Source of the DNA: Ruegeria marina
GTDB lineage: Bacteria > Pseudomonadota > Alphaproteobacteria > Rhodobacterales > Rhodobacteraceae
Direction: 5' to 3'
Assembly (NCBI RefSeq): GCF_900101475.1
Contig: NZ_FMZV01000014.1
Span: 62,001-126,000 of the forward strand
Length of the DNA: 64,000 nt
Shown here piece after piece: positions 8,328 to 16,069 of this stretch. Under the pieces are notes generated by a model. It ran no database searches. It saw nothing but the letters and a program-made list of their open reading frames with translations, and was not told where the DNA came from. How positions within the stretch are numbered: position 1 is the first letter of the stretch; each line of letters starts with the position of its first letter. The translations under genes were made by a program, and so were the position numbers.

Positions 8328-10106
8328 TCAGACCTGCTGCTCGCGCATGTCGGCCTTGTCGATGCCGGCCACGCGGACGGGTTTCTTCATTGCGTCGCGG
8401 CGGAAAGGCTCGCCGAGTTCTTGGTTGATCATGGCCTCGATCAGGGTGGTACGCCCATGTTTCATCTGGTCCTCGATGGCTTTGGCCAGTGCGGTGGTCA
8501 GTTCGTCCATGGTGCGGGCGACGACGCCTTGCAACCCGCAGGCGCGGGCGATGCCGGCATAGCTGACCTGCTCGTCCAGTTCGGTGCCGACGAAATTGTC
8601 ATCGAACCAGAGGGTCGAGTTGCGCTTTTCCGCGCCCCACTGGTAGTTGCGGAACACCACCTGGGTGATCGCGGGCCATTCGCCGCGGCCGATCGCCGTC
8701 AACTCGTTCACCGCGATGCCAAAGGCGCCATCCCCGGCAAAGCCCACGACGGGCACGTCCGGGCAGCCGATCTTGGCGCCGACAATCGACGGCAGGCCAT
8801 AGCCGCAGGGCCCGAAGAGGCCGGGCGCGAGGTATTTGCGGCCTTCCTCGAACGAGGGATAGGCATTGCCGATGGCGCAGTTGTTGCCGATGTCGGAGGA
8901 GATGATCGCCTCTTTCGGCAGCGCGCTCTGGATGGCGCGCCATGCCATGCGCGGGCTCATCCACTCGGGCTTGGCGGCGCGGGCGCGTTGGTTCCAGGTG
9001 GTGCCCGGATCGTCATCCTCGTGGGTCATCTCGGTCAGTTGCTGCGCCCAGCGCGACTTGGTTTCGGCGATCCTGGCCTTGCGGGCGGCGCGGCCTTCGT
9101 CGCCGGCACTGTCCGAGAGTTGGTTCAGGATACCGGTCGCCACCTTGGCGGCGTCGCCCACGATACCCACGGTGACCCGCTTGGTCAGGCCGATACGGTC
9201 GGGGTTGATATCCACCTGGATGATCCTGGCCTCGGTCGGCCAGTATTCCATGCCATAGCCCGGCAGGGTCGAGAACGGGTTCAGACGGGTTCCGAGGCAG
9301 AGCACGACATCAGCGTCCTTGATCAGTTCCATCGCGGCCTTGGAGCCATTGTAGCCGAGTGGCCCGGCAAACAGCGGGTGCGAGCCGGGGAAGGCGTCGT
9401 TGTGCTGGTAGCCCACGCAGACCGGCGCATCGAGCCGTTCGGCCAGCGCCTTGGAGGCCGCGATGCCGCCGCGCGACAGAACCACGCCGGCGCCATTCAG
9501 AATCACCGGGTTCTTTGCATTCGACAGCAGGTCGGCCGCCTGCGCTACGGCCTGTTCACCGCCCGAGGGGCGTTCGAATTCGACGATCGCGGGCAGTTCA
9601 ATGTCGATCACCTGGGTCCACATGTCGCGCGGGATATTGATCTGGGCCGGGGCGCTGGCGCGCCTGGCGTTCATGATCACGCGGTTCAGAACCTCGGCCA
9701 CGCGGCTGGGGTCGCGCACCTCTTCCTGGTAGGCGACCATGTCCTCGAACAGTTTCATCTGCTCGACTTCCTGGAAACCGCCTTGGCCGATGGTCTTGTT
9801 GGCGGCCTGCGGAGTGACCAGCAAAAGCGGGGTGTGGTTCCAGTAGGCGGTTTTCACGGCGGTCACAAAATTGGTGATGCCGGGGCCGTTCTGGGCGATC
9901 ATCATCGACATCTTGCCGGTGGCGCGGGTGTAGCCATCGGCCATGAACCCGCCCGAGCCTTCATGCGCACAATCCCAGAAGGTTATGCCGGCGGCCGGGA
10001 AGATGTCCGAGATCGGCATCATGGCCGAGCCGATGATGCCGAAGGCATGCTGGATGCCATGCATCTGAAGGGTTTTGACGAAAGCTTCCTCGGTCGTCAT
10101 TTTCAT
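8328..10106 (-). CDS. xsc: Sulfoacetaldehyde acetyltransferase
   Basis: Xsc is a thiamine-diphosphate enzyme that cleaves sulfoacetaldehyde with phosphate into acetyl phosphate and sulfite, the desulfonation step for taurine, isethionate and related C2 sulfonates. The 592-residue length and the start MKMTTEEAFVK match the family. The N-terminal ThDP glutamate is E49 in CAHEGSGG. The C-terminal ThDP motif begins FAGDGAFGIAVNE. The frame is open 70 codons further upstream, but that stretch overlaps tauR and its operators. The chosen ATG has GGAG at a good distance. It lies downstream of tauR and upstream of ackA. Sulfite from this enzyme is the likely substrate of SoeABC. No taurine dehydrogenase, Tpa or sulfonate importer is in the window. 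Confidence 0.95.
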   Translation of the reverse strand: MKMTTEEAFVKTLQMHGIQHAFGIIGSAMMPISDIFPAAGITFWDCAHEGSGGFMADGYTRATGKMSMMIAQNGPGITNFVTAVKTAYWNHTPLLLVTPQAANKTIGQGGFQEVEQMKLFEDMVAYQEEVRDPSRVAEVLNRVIMNARRASAPAQINIPRDMWTQVIDIELPAIVEFERPSGGEQAVAQAADLLSNAKNPVILNGAGVVLSRGGIAASKALAERLDAPVCVGYQHNDAFPGSHPLFAGPLGYNGSKAAMELIKDADVVLCLGTRLNPFSTLPGYGMEYWPTEARIIQVDINPDRIGLTKRVTVGIVGDAAKVATGILNQLSDSAGDEGRAARKARIAETKSRWAQQLTEMTHEDDDPGTTWNQRARAAKPEWMSPRMAWRAIQSALPKEAIISSDIGNNCAIGNAYPSFEEGRKYLAPGLFGPCGYGLPSIVGAKIGCPDVPVVGFAGDGAFGIAVNELTAIGRGEWPAITQVVFRNYQWGAEKRNSTLWFDDNFVGTELDEQVSYAGIARACGLQGVVARTMDELTTALAKAIEDQMKHGRTTLIEAMINQELGEPFRRDAMKKPVRVAGIDKADMREQQV

Positions 10107-10174
10107 GAGAACGCACTCCATGCGATTGATCACTGGCCAGCGCCATTCCGGACGCAGGCGAATTGGAGTCAGGT

Positions 10175-10231
10175 TTAGGCGCAAGGGGAAGGCCAGCGTT
10201 AGGGCCAGAAAGGAAACCCACTTAGCGCCAG
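10175..10231 (-). promoter_or_regulatory. Candidate TauR box array upstream of xsc
   Basis: Read on the minus strand, CTGGCGCTAA (10222-10231) and CTGGCCCTAA (10199-10208) form direct repeats 23 bp apart. A weaker copy, TTGCGCCTAA (10175-10184), lies another 24 bp along. They resemble the CTGGACYTAA direct repeats I recall for TauR of Rhodobacter capsulatus. The two best copies lie 93-125 bp upstream of the xsc start, a suitable place for an activator. Function is inferred. Confidence 0.5.
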
Positions 10232-10233
10232 TT

Positions 10234-11700
10234 TCAGTCGGCGTGCCGCTCGATTGCGCGGGCGATGCGTTCGATGCCCGGCGCAATGCGATCCGTCGGG
10301 ATCGAGGAATAGCCAAGGCGGTAGTAATTGGTCGGCCGGTCGCTGCCGGAGAAGAAGGTGGTGCCCGGTTCGATATGCACGCTTTCGCTGCGCAGGGACA
10401 TGGCCAGCGCGCCGCAATCGACGCCCGTCGGCGCTTTCATCCACAGGGAGGAACCGCCATAGGCGCCGCGCCCGGCGATGGTCAGGCCGTGTCGGGCGAT
10501 GGCGCGCTCGATTTCCTGACGCCGTTGCAGCAGGACCGAGGACATGCGGCGGATCTGGGCGTCGTAGTGACCCAGCGACAGGAAATAGGCGGCGGTGCGC
10601 TGGATATGGCCGGGCGGGTGGCGCAGCACCAACGAGCGCAGGGCACGCGCCTCGCGTATGAACGGCTCGGACCCGACCATGTAGCCGAGCCGCAGACCGG
10701 GAAACAGCGATTTGGAGAAACTGCCCACGTAGATCACCCGCCCGTCCTGGTCGAAGGATTTGAGCGCCGGAGAGGGCGCACCCAGAAAGGCCAGTTCGAA
10801 TTCGTAATCGTCCTCCACGATGGTGGCGTCGATCTCGCGCGCGCGTTCCAGCAGGGCGTGGCGGCGCGCAATCGGCATAGTCGCGGTGGTCGGGCTCTGG
10901 TGGCTGGGGGTGGTGAAGATCACGTCCGTGTCGTCGGGAATAGCCTCGGGCGGCAGACCATCGAGATCGACCCGGAGCGGCACCAGGCTACAGCGCGACT
11001 GGATCAGCAATTCCCGCAGGGCGTAGTAGCACGGGTCCTCGATCGCTGCCTTGCGCCGACGGTTCAGCAGCACCCGCGCCGCCAGCCAGAGAGCGTTCTG
11101 GGCGCCAAGCGTGATCAGGATTTCCTCGGGCCGGGCCGAGATGCCGCGCCGGGGCAGCGTGTGCCGTGCGATGAATTCGATCAGCAGCGGATCGTCCTGG
11201 TCGACGTAATCGGCGGTGAGCGAGGCGAAATCCTTTTGCCCCAGCGCGCGCACGGCGCAGAGCCGCCAGTTGGCGTGATCGAACAGGGTGGGATCAGCCT
11301 GGCCGTAGATGAAAGGGTAGCGATAGCTGCGCCAGTCCGCCGGTTTCTGCAACGTGTCGCCGCCGGTGAACTTGCGCGCGATGGCGCGGGACCAGTCCAC
11401 CGTTTCCTGATCGCGCTGGGCCGGCGTGTAGCTGGGCGGGATGGGGGCGTTTTCCGACACGAAATAACCCGAGCGTCCGCGGGACGTCAGGTAATCGTTG
11501 GCGAGAAGCTCGGTATAGGCGAGGGTCACCGTTATCCGGCTTACGCCCAGATGAGCAGCCAGGCGTCGCGACGAGGGGAGTTTCTCGCCCACGTGAAAAC
11601 GCCCCGACAGGATGCCTTCGGCGATCATCTGCTGGATACGCGCCTGCAACGTGCCCTGCACGCCCTGTTTCAGAAAGAAGGTTTCGACCGGGATGCCCAT
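10234..11700 (-). CDS. tauR: MocR-type (GntR/aminotransferase fusion) regulator, likely TauR
   Basis: This 488-residue transcription factor has an N-terminal GntR winged helix-turn-helix (about residues 10-75: GEKLPSSRRLAAHLGVSRITV). It is followed by a fold-type-I aminotransferase domain whose PLP lysine is in GSFSKSLFPGLRLGY. MocR proteins sense an amine or amino acid through PLP. In taurine-degrading alphaproteobacteria this type next to xsc is TauR, an activator of taurine genes. It lies 127 bp upstream of xsc on the same strand, with candidate boxes both there and in its own leader. No strong ribosome-binding site precedes the start. Effector identity (taurine or another amine) is inference. 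Confidence 0.85.
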   Translation of the reverse strand: MGIPVETFFLKQGVQGTLQARIQQMIAEGILSGRFHVGEKLPSSRRLAAHLGVSRITVTLAYTELLANDYLTSRGRSGYFVSENAPIPPSYTPAQRDQETVDWSRAIARKFTGGDTLQKPADWRSYRYPFIYGQADPTLFDHANWRLCAVRALGQKDFASLTADYVDQDDPLLIEFIARHTLPRRGISARPEEILITLGAQNALWLAARVLLNRRRKAAIEDPCYYALRELLIQSRCSLVPLRVDLDGLPPEAIPDDTDVIFTTPSHQSPTTATMPIARRHALLERAREIDATIVEDDYEFELAFLGAPSPALKSFDQDGRVIYVGSFSKSLFPGLRLGYMVGSEPFIREARALRSLVLRHPPGHIQRTAAYFLSLGHYDAQIRRMSSVLLQRRQEIERAIARHGLTIAGRGAYGGSSLWMKAPTGVDCGALAMSLRSESVHIEPGTTFFSGSDRPTNYYRLGYSSIPTDRIAPGIERIARAIERHAD

Positions 11701-11714
11701 CAGACCATTCTATG

Positions 11715-11746
11715 TTGGACTTATGAGGGCTACAATCTGGACTTAC
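11715..11746 (+). promoter_or_regulatory. Candidate TauR boxes in the tauR promoter
   Basis: TTGGACTTAT (11715-11724) and CTGGACTTAC (11737-11746) are direct repeats 22 bp apart, about two helical turns. They match the recalled CTGGACYTAA consensus at 8 and 9 of 10 positions. They lie 15-46 bp upstream of the tauR start codon, where binding would be expected to autoregulate. A partial copy, CTGGACTGAG, is at 11796-11805. Confidence 0.55.
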
Positions 11747-11871
11747 CGGATGGAAACAAGATCTTTGCCGCTCTGGCAATAGAGGTGTGGTTCAACTGGA
11801 CTGAGCGGTGTTTTTCGGACCCTGCGAGGGATCAGGCCAATCACGTGCCCGGCCTTCCGATAGCCTGGGGT

Positions 11872-11898
11872 CCGGGGCCGTCCTCGGGACAGCCCCGG
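11872..11898 (-). terminator. GC-rich hairpin downstream of the 33-codon small gene
   Basis: Two 12-nt arms, CCGGGGCCGTCC and GGACAGCCCCGG, pair with one mismatch around a 3-nt loop. The hairpin begins about 10 bp after the stop of the small minus-strand gene. It lacks a U-run, so it may be a stability structure rather than an intrinsic terminator. The rest of 11747-11871 shows nothing recognisable. Confidence 0.45.
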
Positions 11899-11908
11899 CG
11901 GGATAGGG

Positions 11909-12010
11909 TCAATGGAACTGGTCGACCCGGCGCTGCATGTCGATGCAATGCTGAAACGCACGAACGAGGTTGTCGATGATGCGGGCGGTTTTGGGGGACG
12001 GGATAATCAT
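11909..12010 (-). CDS. Small protein of unknown function, 33 residues
   Basis: The translation is MIIPSPKTARIIDNLVRA followed by FQHCIDMQRRVDQFH. I do not recognise a family. Support for it being real: an ATG with GGAG at 6-nt spacing, codon third positions mostly G or C as in neighbours, a plausible amphipathic helix (IIDNLVRAFQHCIDM), and a strong hairpin just after its stop. It has no membrane segment and no signal peptide. It stands alone in the 560-bp gap between tauR and the methyltransferase, transcribed toward tauR's promoter side. The alternative is that the transcript acts as an RNA or that the frame is a chance one. Confidence 0.5.
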   Translation of the reverse strand: MIIPSPKTARIIDNLVRAFQHCIDMQRRVDQFH

Positions 12011-12261
12011 GGGAAACTCCGTTGTTTGAACTTACGCTAAAGTGAGTCGCGACATAGGTCTGTGAACTGTTTCATGCGTTATGGCGCCGACCTCGTGTCA
12101 GCCACCGCAAGTGGCCCCCGGGAGGTTGGCGGACAGGCGGGAGCAGTCGCAACCGGCAGAACCGAGCATCCGTGACATCACGGGGGCATAGAGTCCGCTT
12201 CGGAGATTCGAGACATTCGTGGTAAGCTGACTGCATTGCCGTTGAAATCAGAGCGACCGAC

Positions 12262-13074
12262 ATGTCGGACGATGCAGCGAAGTTCACGGGAGATATTCCC
12301 ACTCATTATGACGCCGGCCTTGGCCCCGTTCTGTTTTCCGACTTCGGGGACAGGTTGTGTGCCGCCGCTTGCGAGGGCACGGCAACAAGGGCAATCGAAC
12401 TGGCGGCCGGAACCGGGATCGTCAGCCGCAAATTGCGCGATACCCTGCCTCGCGAAGCGTTGCTGCTCGTAACCGATCTCAACGCCCCGATGCTGGAGGT
12501 TGCCCGGCGCAAGTTCTCTGACTCGGAGAACGTGGAAATCGCCTTGGCCGATGCAATGGACCTGGATTACGAGGATGCCGCGTTCGACCTGATGGTCTGC
12601 CAGTTCGGGGTGATGTTCTTTCCCGACAAGCCCGCCTCGTTTCGCGAGGCCGCGCGGGTGCTCAGGCCGGGCGGACGCTATGTGTTCAACGTCCTCAGCG
12701 CCATGCAGGAAAACCCGTATTCGCAAATTGCATACGCCATACCCGCGCAGTTCTTTTCCGGAGAACCGCCCGGATTCTACAAGGTTCCGTTTCACTATGG
12801 AGACCCCGACGTGGTTCACAAGGATCTGGCAGCGGCCGGTTGGCAGGACGTGACGCATGAGACCATCCGGTTGCGCAAGAAGATCATGGACCCGGAGGCA
12901 TTTGCCCGGGGTCTCGTGTACGGCAATCCGGTGATTGACGAATTGCGGACCCTGGGCGGTGTTGACCCGGAAATCGTCGCAGAGGCAGTGCTTAGAGCCC
13001 TTGAAGTCACGTTCGGGCCGACCGACATGACAATGCCGCTGGAAGCGACGATCTTTTCCTGCACTGTCACCTGA
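12262..13074 (+). CDS. Class I SAM-dependent methyltransferase
   Basis: This 270-residue soluble enzyme has a UbiE/Methyltransf_11-type Rossmann fold. Motif I is AIELAAGTGIVSRKL, motif II contains VTDLNAPMLEVA, and AFDLMVCQFGVMFFPD with EAARVLRPGGRYVF are the post-I and motif-III regions. The substrate cannot be told from the sequence; such proteins methylate small molecules, quinones or lipids. It has no clear Shine-Dalgarno and no operon partner: the flanking gaps are 251 bp upstream and 313 bp downstream. In 12011-12261 I see no gene or strong structure. Confidence 0.85.
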   Translation: MSDDAAKFTGDIPTHYDAGLGPVLFSDFGDRLCAAACEGTATRAIELAAGTGIVSRKLRDTLPREALLLVTDLNAPMLEVARRKFSDSENVEIALADAMDLDYEDAAFDLMVCQFGVMFFPDKPASFREAARVLRPGGRYVFNVLSAMQENPYSQIAYAIPAQFFSGEPPGFYKVPFHYGDPDVVHKDLAAAGWQDVTHETIRLRKKIMDPEAFARGLVYGNPVIDELRTLGGVDPEIVAEAVLRALEVTFGPTDMTMPLEATIFSCTVT

Positions 13075-13387
13075 TGTCCCGGCAAGACGGACTCCGCCCA
13101 AACGTCGGCTCAGTCCGGACGTAAGCCAGTCGCACTCCGCGCGAAAAGCGACGGCTCTGGCACATGCCTCACAAAGCATCCTGTTCGCGGTGCTGCTGGC
13201 GCTGGGAGCACTTGGGGGGGCCCCTGTCGGAGGTCATGTCCTTCTGGCAGAGCGCGCGTGCTGGCACTGTCCCGCAGCGGTGCGCTGGCGGATTCGCTGC
13301 GCAGATACAAGCGTTCGGGCTGCTGTGGATGCGGCACCCGGAAACCGCAGACCCCGGTGTGGTGGGTTCCGGATGCTCTGCGCCCGT
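13075..13387. other. Intergenic stretch without a recognisable gene
   Basis: This 313-bp stretch lies between the convergent ends of the methyltransferase and the small membrane protein. Open frames exist on both strands, but none has a family resemblance, good start signal or codon pattern that stands out. It shows no terminator with a U-run, no tRNA and no insertion-sequence end. Confidence 0.5.
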
Positions 13388-13780
13388 TTACTGCCCCGCG
13401 CAATGATGCGGCAGTTTCAGCCGGTAGCGCGCCTCGCGGCTGGTCACATAGACCCGTTTCTCGACACAAGCGGTGGTGGTGATCGAGGTGGCAATCGGCC
13501 CGTCGGTGGTGGTGATCGAGATGGCATGCCCGTCAGGCAGCCGCAACGAGACTACGGCGCCCTTGTTCAAGTCACCGTTGATGGCAACCGCCGACAACAC
13601 ATCGAGGGTCAGGAAAGCTTCGTGCTCGTGCTCCTCCTCGCCTTTGCCGAAGAAGAACAACATGAGCAGGATTGCCACGATCAGAGCCGCCGCCGCCAGA
13701 ACGGCGCCACGGGTCTGGAAGAAGGCATAGACTGAAACCGCGCGGTGCGGTCCGATCAGTTTGGAAAGGACTTCAAGCAT
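13388..13780 (-). CDS. Hypothetical single-pass membrane protein
   Basis: I do not recognise a family. The 130-residue protein has a short cytoplasmic start (MLEVLSKLIGPHRAV), one transmembrane helix at about residues 23-44 (AVLAAAALIVAILLMLFFFG) and an acidic/histidine patch GKGEEEHEHEAF. The globular C-terminal half has alternating hydrophobic and Thr-rich strands (GHAISITTTDGPIATSITTT) that look like a beta-rich periplasmic domain. An alternative start 14 codons upstream is possible; the internal ATG fits the topology better. It follows the DUF1013 gene on the same strand after 48 bp and may be co-transcribed. Confidence 0.7.
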   Translation of the reverse strand: MLEVLSKLIGPHRAVSVYAFFQTRGAVLAAAALIVAILLMLFFFGKGEEEHEHEAFLTLDVLSAVAINGDLNKGAVVSLRLPDGHAISITTTDGPIATSITTTACVEKRVYVTSREARYRLKLPHHCAGQ

Positions 13781-13828
13781 GGGCTCGTACAGGCAGGAAC
13801 CCCGGCCATCTGGCCGGGGCATGTCGGA

Positions 13829-14608
13829 TCAATAGCGCGGATCGTCGTCGTCTTCGTCTTCGTCGTGATCTCCGCCCTTGGGCAGGTTGAAGAAACTGTC
13901 GGCATCCACGATCGGCCCGTTGTCGTCTTCGTCGTCATCGCTGGTGTCGATCGGCTCGGAGAGCGAGAAGTTCTCCAGCCCTTCGATGGCGGTCGGGATG
14001 CGCGGAGAGGTTTCCATGCCCAGCGACTGTTCGGTCGAAACCAGCTTGCGGCGCTCGTCATCGCTCATCACGCCACCTTCGGCGGCTTTCTTGGCAGCGG
14101 CCTTTTGTACCACCGAGTCCAGTTCGGACTGGCGGCAAAGACCCAGAGCCACCGGGTCGATGGGCTGCATGTTGGAAATGTTCCAGTGGGTGCGCTCGCG
14201 GATCGACTGGATCGTCGGCTTGGTGGTGCCGACCAGCTTGGCGATCTGCCCGTCGCTGAGTTCGGGGTGGAACTTGACAAGCCACAGGATCGCGTTCGGA
14301 CGGTCCTGCCGTTTCGACAGCGGGGTGTAGCGCGGGCCACGACGCTTTTCCTCGCCTGCGGCGGCGGGGTTGAACTTGAGCTTGAGCTTGTGCAGCGGAT
14401 TGTTCTGCGCCTTGTCGATTTCTTCCTGCGTCAGCTGGTTGTTGGCGATCGGGTCGAAGCCCTTGACGCCGACAGCCACGTCGCCATCGGCGATGCCCTG
14501 GATCTCCAACTCGTGCATGCCGACGAAATCGGCGATCTGCTTGAAGCTGATCGTCGTGTTGTCAACCAGCCAGACGGCGGTCGCCTTGGCCATCAAAGGT
14601 TTTGCCAT
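13829..14608 (-). CDS. DUF1013 family putative transcriptional regulator
   Basis: This 259-residue protein is of a family conserved across alphaproteobacteria. It begins MAKPLMAKATAVWLVDNT and contains two helix-turn-helix-like stretches: ISFKQIADFVGMHELEI (about residues 17-33) and DGQIAKLVGTTKPTIQSI in the middle. A linker of basic residues (EEKRRGPRYTPLSKRQDRP) lies between them. The C-terminal 60 residues end in long runs of Asp and Glu, a tail that could contact RNA polymerase or mask DNA binding. The start is set by AAGGAGA before ATG; the frame stays open upstream but shows no homology there. The family is linked to transcription control, though the target genes are not visible here. 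Confidence 0.85.
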   Translation of the reverse strand: MAKPLMAKATAVWLVDNTTISFKQIADFVGMHELEIQGIADGDVAVGVKGFDPIANNQLTQEEIDKAQNNPLHKLKLKFNPAAAGEEKRRGPRYTPLSKRQDRPNAILWLVKFHPELSDGQIAKLVGTTKPTIQSIRERTHWNISNMQPIDPVALGLCRQSELDSVVQKAAAKKAAEGGVMSDDERRKLVSTEQSLGMETSPRIPTAIEGLENFSLSEPIDTSDDDEDDNGPIVDADSFFNLPKGGDHDEDEDDDDPRY

Positions 14609-14736
14609 GGCTTGTCTCCTTGCGAATACATCTCTCCCGTCGCCGGAATTCGGCTGCCCCAGTGTCTGGAGCGTGTTTCCGTTGTCGGGGAACTCGGGGA
14701 GTATATAGTCGGGCCAGGCAGATAAGGAAAGAGCGA

Positions 14737-15366
14737 ATGCGCTGGCTGGTCTTTTGGGTACTGAGCGCGGTTTCCGTGCTGGCCGACGGCGAGAAGCCGG
14801 GCCGGTTCGACTATTACGTCCTTTCGCTGAGCTGGTCGCCGAACTGGTGCGAGACCACCGGCGATGCGCGGGGCGAGGACCAGTGCAACCCGCGCCATGA
14901 CCATGGCTGGATATTGCATGGGCTATGGCCGCAGTACCAGTATGGCTGGCCATCCTACTGCAGTACCTCCGAGGCGCCGCCGACCCGGCGCATGACCGCC
15001 AAAATGGCAGATATCCAAGGCAGTTCGGGCCTCGCCTGGCACCAGTGGAAGAAACACGGCACCTGTTCGGGGCTGAGTGCGCAGGGCTATTTCGACTTGT
15101 CGCGCGAAGCCTATGACAGCGTGGTGCGGCCAGAGGTGTTCCGCCAACTGGACCGCACCGTCCAGCTACCGGCACGGGTTGTCGAAGAGGCGTTTCTCCT
15201 GGCAAATCCGGCGCTTGAACGCGACATGCTGACAGTGACCTGCAAGGGACGCTACATCGCCGAGGTTCGAATCTGCCTCTCGAACAGCCTGAAGCCCGTC
15301 CCCTGCGGCCGCGACGTGGTGCGGGATTGCCGGACCGAGGATGCCCTGCTGCACGCGATTCGCTGA
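14737..15366 (+). CDS. Ribonuclease T2 family, secreted
   Basis: This 209-residue T2-type endoribonuclease cuts single-stranded RNA via 2',3'-cyclic phosphates. Both catalytic signatures are intact: CAS I HGLWPQY and CAS II WHQWKKHGTC, with paired cysteines typical of the fold. A short signal peptide (MRWLVFWVLSAVSVLA) predicts export to the periplasm, where it could scavenge nucleotides or phosphate. The start ATG is preceded by AAGGAAAGAG; earlier in-frame codons overlap the divergent DUF1013 leader. It is divergent from the DUF1013 gene and convergent with the next gene, with 6 bp between stops. Confidence 0.92.
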   Translation: MRWLVFWVLSAVSVLADGEKPGRFDYYVLSLSWSPNWCETTGDARGEDQCNPRHDHGWILHGLWPQYQYGWPSYCSTSEAPPTRRMTAKMADIQGSSGLAWHQWKKHGTCSGLSAQGYFDLSREAYDSVVRPEVFRQLDRTVQLPARVVEEAFLLANPALERDMLTVTCKGRYIAEVRICLSNSLKPVPCGRDVVRDCRTEDALLHAIR

Positions 15367-15372
15367 GTTCCG

Positions 15373-15861
15373 TCAGCCCTGTTCCTTCTGGCATTCCCGC
15401 GCATATTCCAGCGCCTTGGCAGTCCCTTTCAGGTCGATGGCCATGACCTGCCGGCCATCGGCGCCATAGACGGTCATGGCATTGCGCTGGGCAATCGCAT
15501 GCACGAATTCGCGGTCCGTGAAGAACACGGTCGCGCCACGGATTTTGTCCTGTTTGGCCCCGATCGCGGTGGCTTCGAACTTTTCGCCGTCGAGATCGAA
15601 GGTTACGGGATAGCTCTTGCCGTCCTCGATCTCGCCCCAGGCCTGATTGTAGACGGTAAAGTAACCGCGATTGCCCAGCTCGTCATATCCCAGACGGACA
15701 ACCGAAAGATCCTGATACACGGTCTGGATCAGGCAGCCGTTGCCAAGGGCGGGGTCGACCATCAGATTCCAGCCATGCACGAAACCCTTGTCGATCAAGT
15801 CCTGTGACCATGCGGCAGTCGCTGTTGTGGCAGCAAGAACAAGGGCGATCAGGCGGGTCAT
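15373..15861 (-). CDS. Hypothetical periplasmic protein
   Basis: This 162-residue protein has a signal peptide (MTRLIALVLAATTATAAWSQ) and no membrane anchor. The mature part is mixed alpha/beta with a GWNLMVDPALGNGCLIQT motif near the start and an AKALEYARECQKEQG end. The two cysteines suggest a disulfide. The family is unknown to me; it resembles small roseobacter exported proteins annotated only as hypothetical. The start is fixed by GGAGAACTCCCG before ATG and by the signal peptide; the open frame continues 84 codons upstream without meaning. It is divergent from the SOS-box gene. Confidence 0.78.
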   Translation of the reverse strand: MTRLIALVLAATTATAAWSQDLIDKGFVHGWNLMVDPALGNGCLIQTVYQDLSVVRLGYDELGNRGYFTVYNQAWGEIEDGKSYPVTFDLDGEKFEATAIGAKQDKIRGATVFFTDREFVHAIAQRNAMTVYGADGRQVMAIDLKGTAKALEYARECQKEQG

Positions 15862-16030
15862 CGGGAGTTCTCCGGGATTGGTTCGATTGCTTGAAACCTT
15901 GGTAGCGGCAAAGCCCGCGAAGCCAAAGGTAAAGTTTCGGACCGCCAACATCCGGTCCCTGCCGGCGAAACGCGAGGCCATGGTTTGAAATCGCGGTTTC
16001 CGGCAGAGGACTTGAAACAGATCCGAAAAT

Positions 16031-16045
16031 GTTCTACTTTTGTTC
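16031..16045 (+). promoter_or_regulatory. Putative LexA/SOS box (GTTC-N7-GTTC)
   Basis: GTTC at 16031-16034 and GTTC at 16042-16045 are separated by exactly seven bases. This is the LexA operator established for alphaproteobacteria such as Rhodobacter. It lies 25 bp upstream of the next gene's start codon, where LexA would block transcription. One such 15-mer could occur by chance, but its placement in a promoter is suggestive. Confidence 0.55.
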
Positions 16046-16069
16046 CAAATCGGAACGGAGGTGCTGCCC

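Noticed and set aside
12178-13179. Long minus-strand open frame over the methyltransferase
   Set aside because: It is antisense to a gene with clear SAM motifs, has low-complexity composition and no start signal.
15260-15280. GGTTCGAATC-like T-loop sequence
   Set aside because: It lies inside the RNase T2 reading frame with no matching acceptor, D or anticodon arms.
14609-15394. Upstream in-frame extension of the DUF1013 protein
   Set aside because: It runs antisense over RNase T2, and a strong AAGGAGA fixes the DUF1013 start at 14608.
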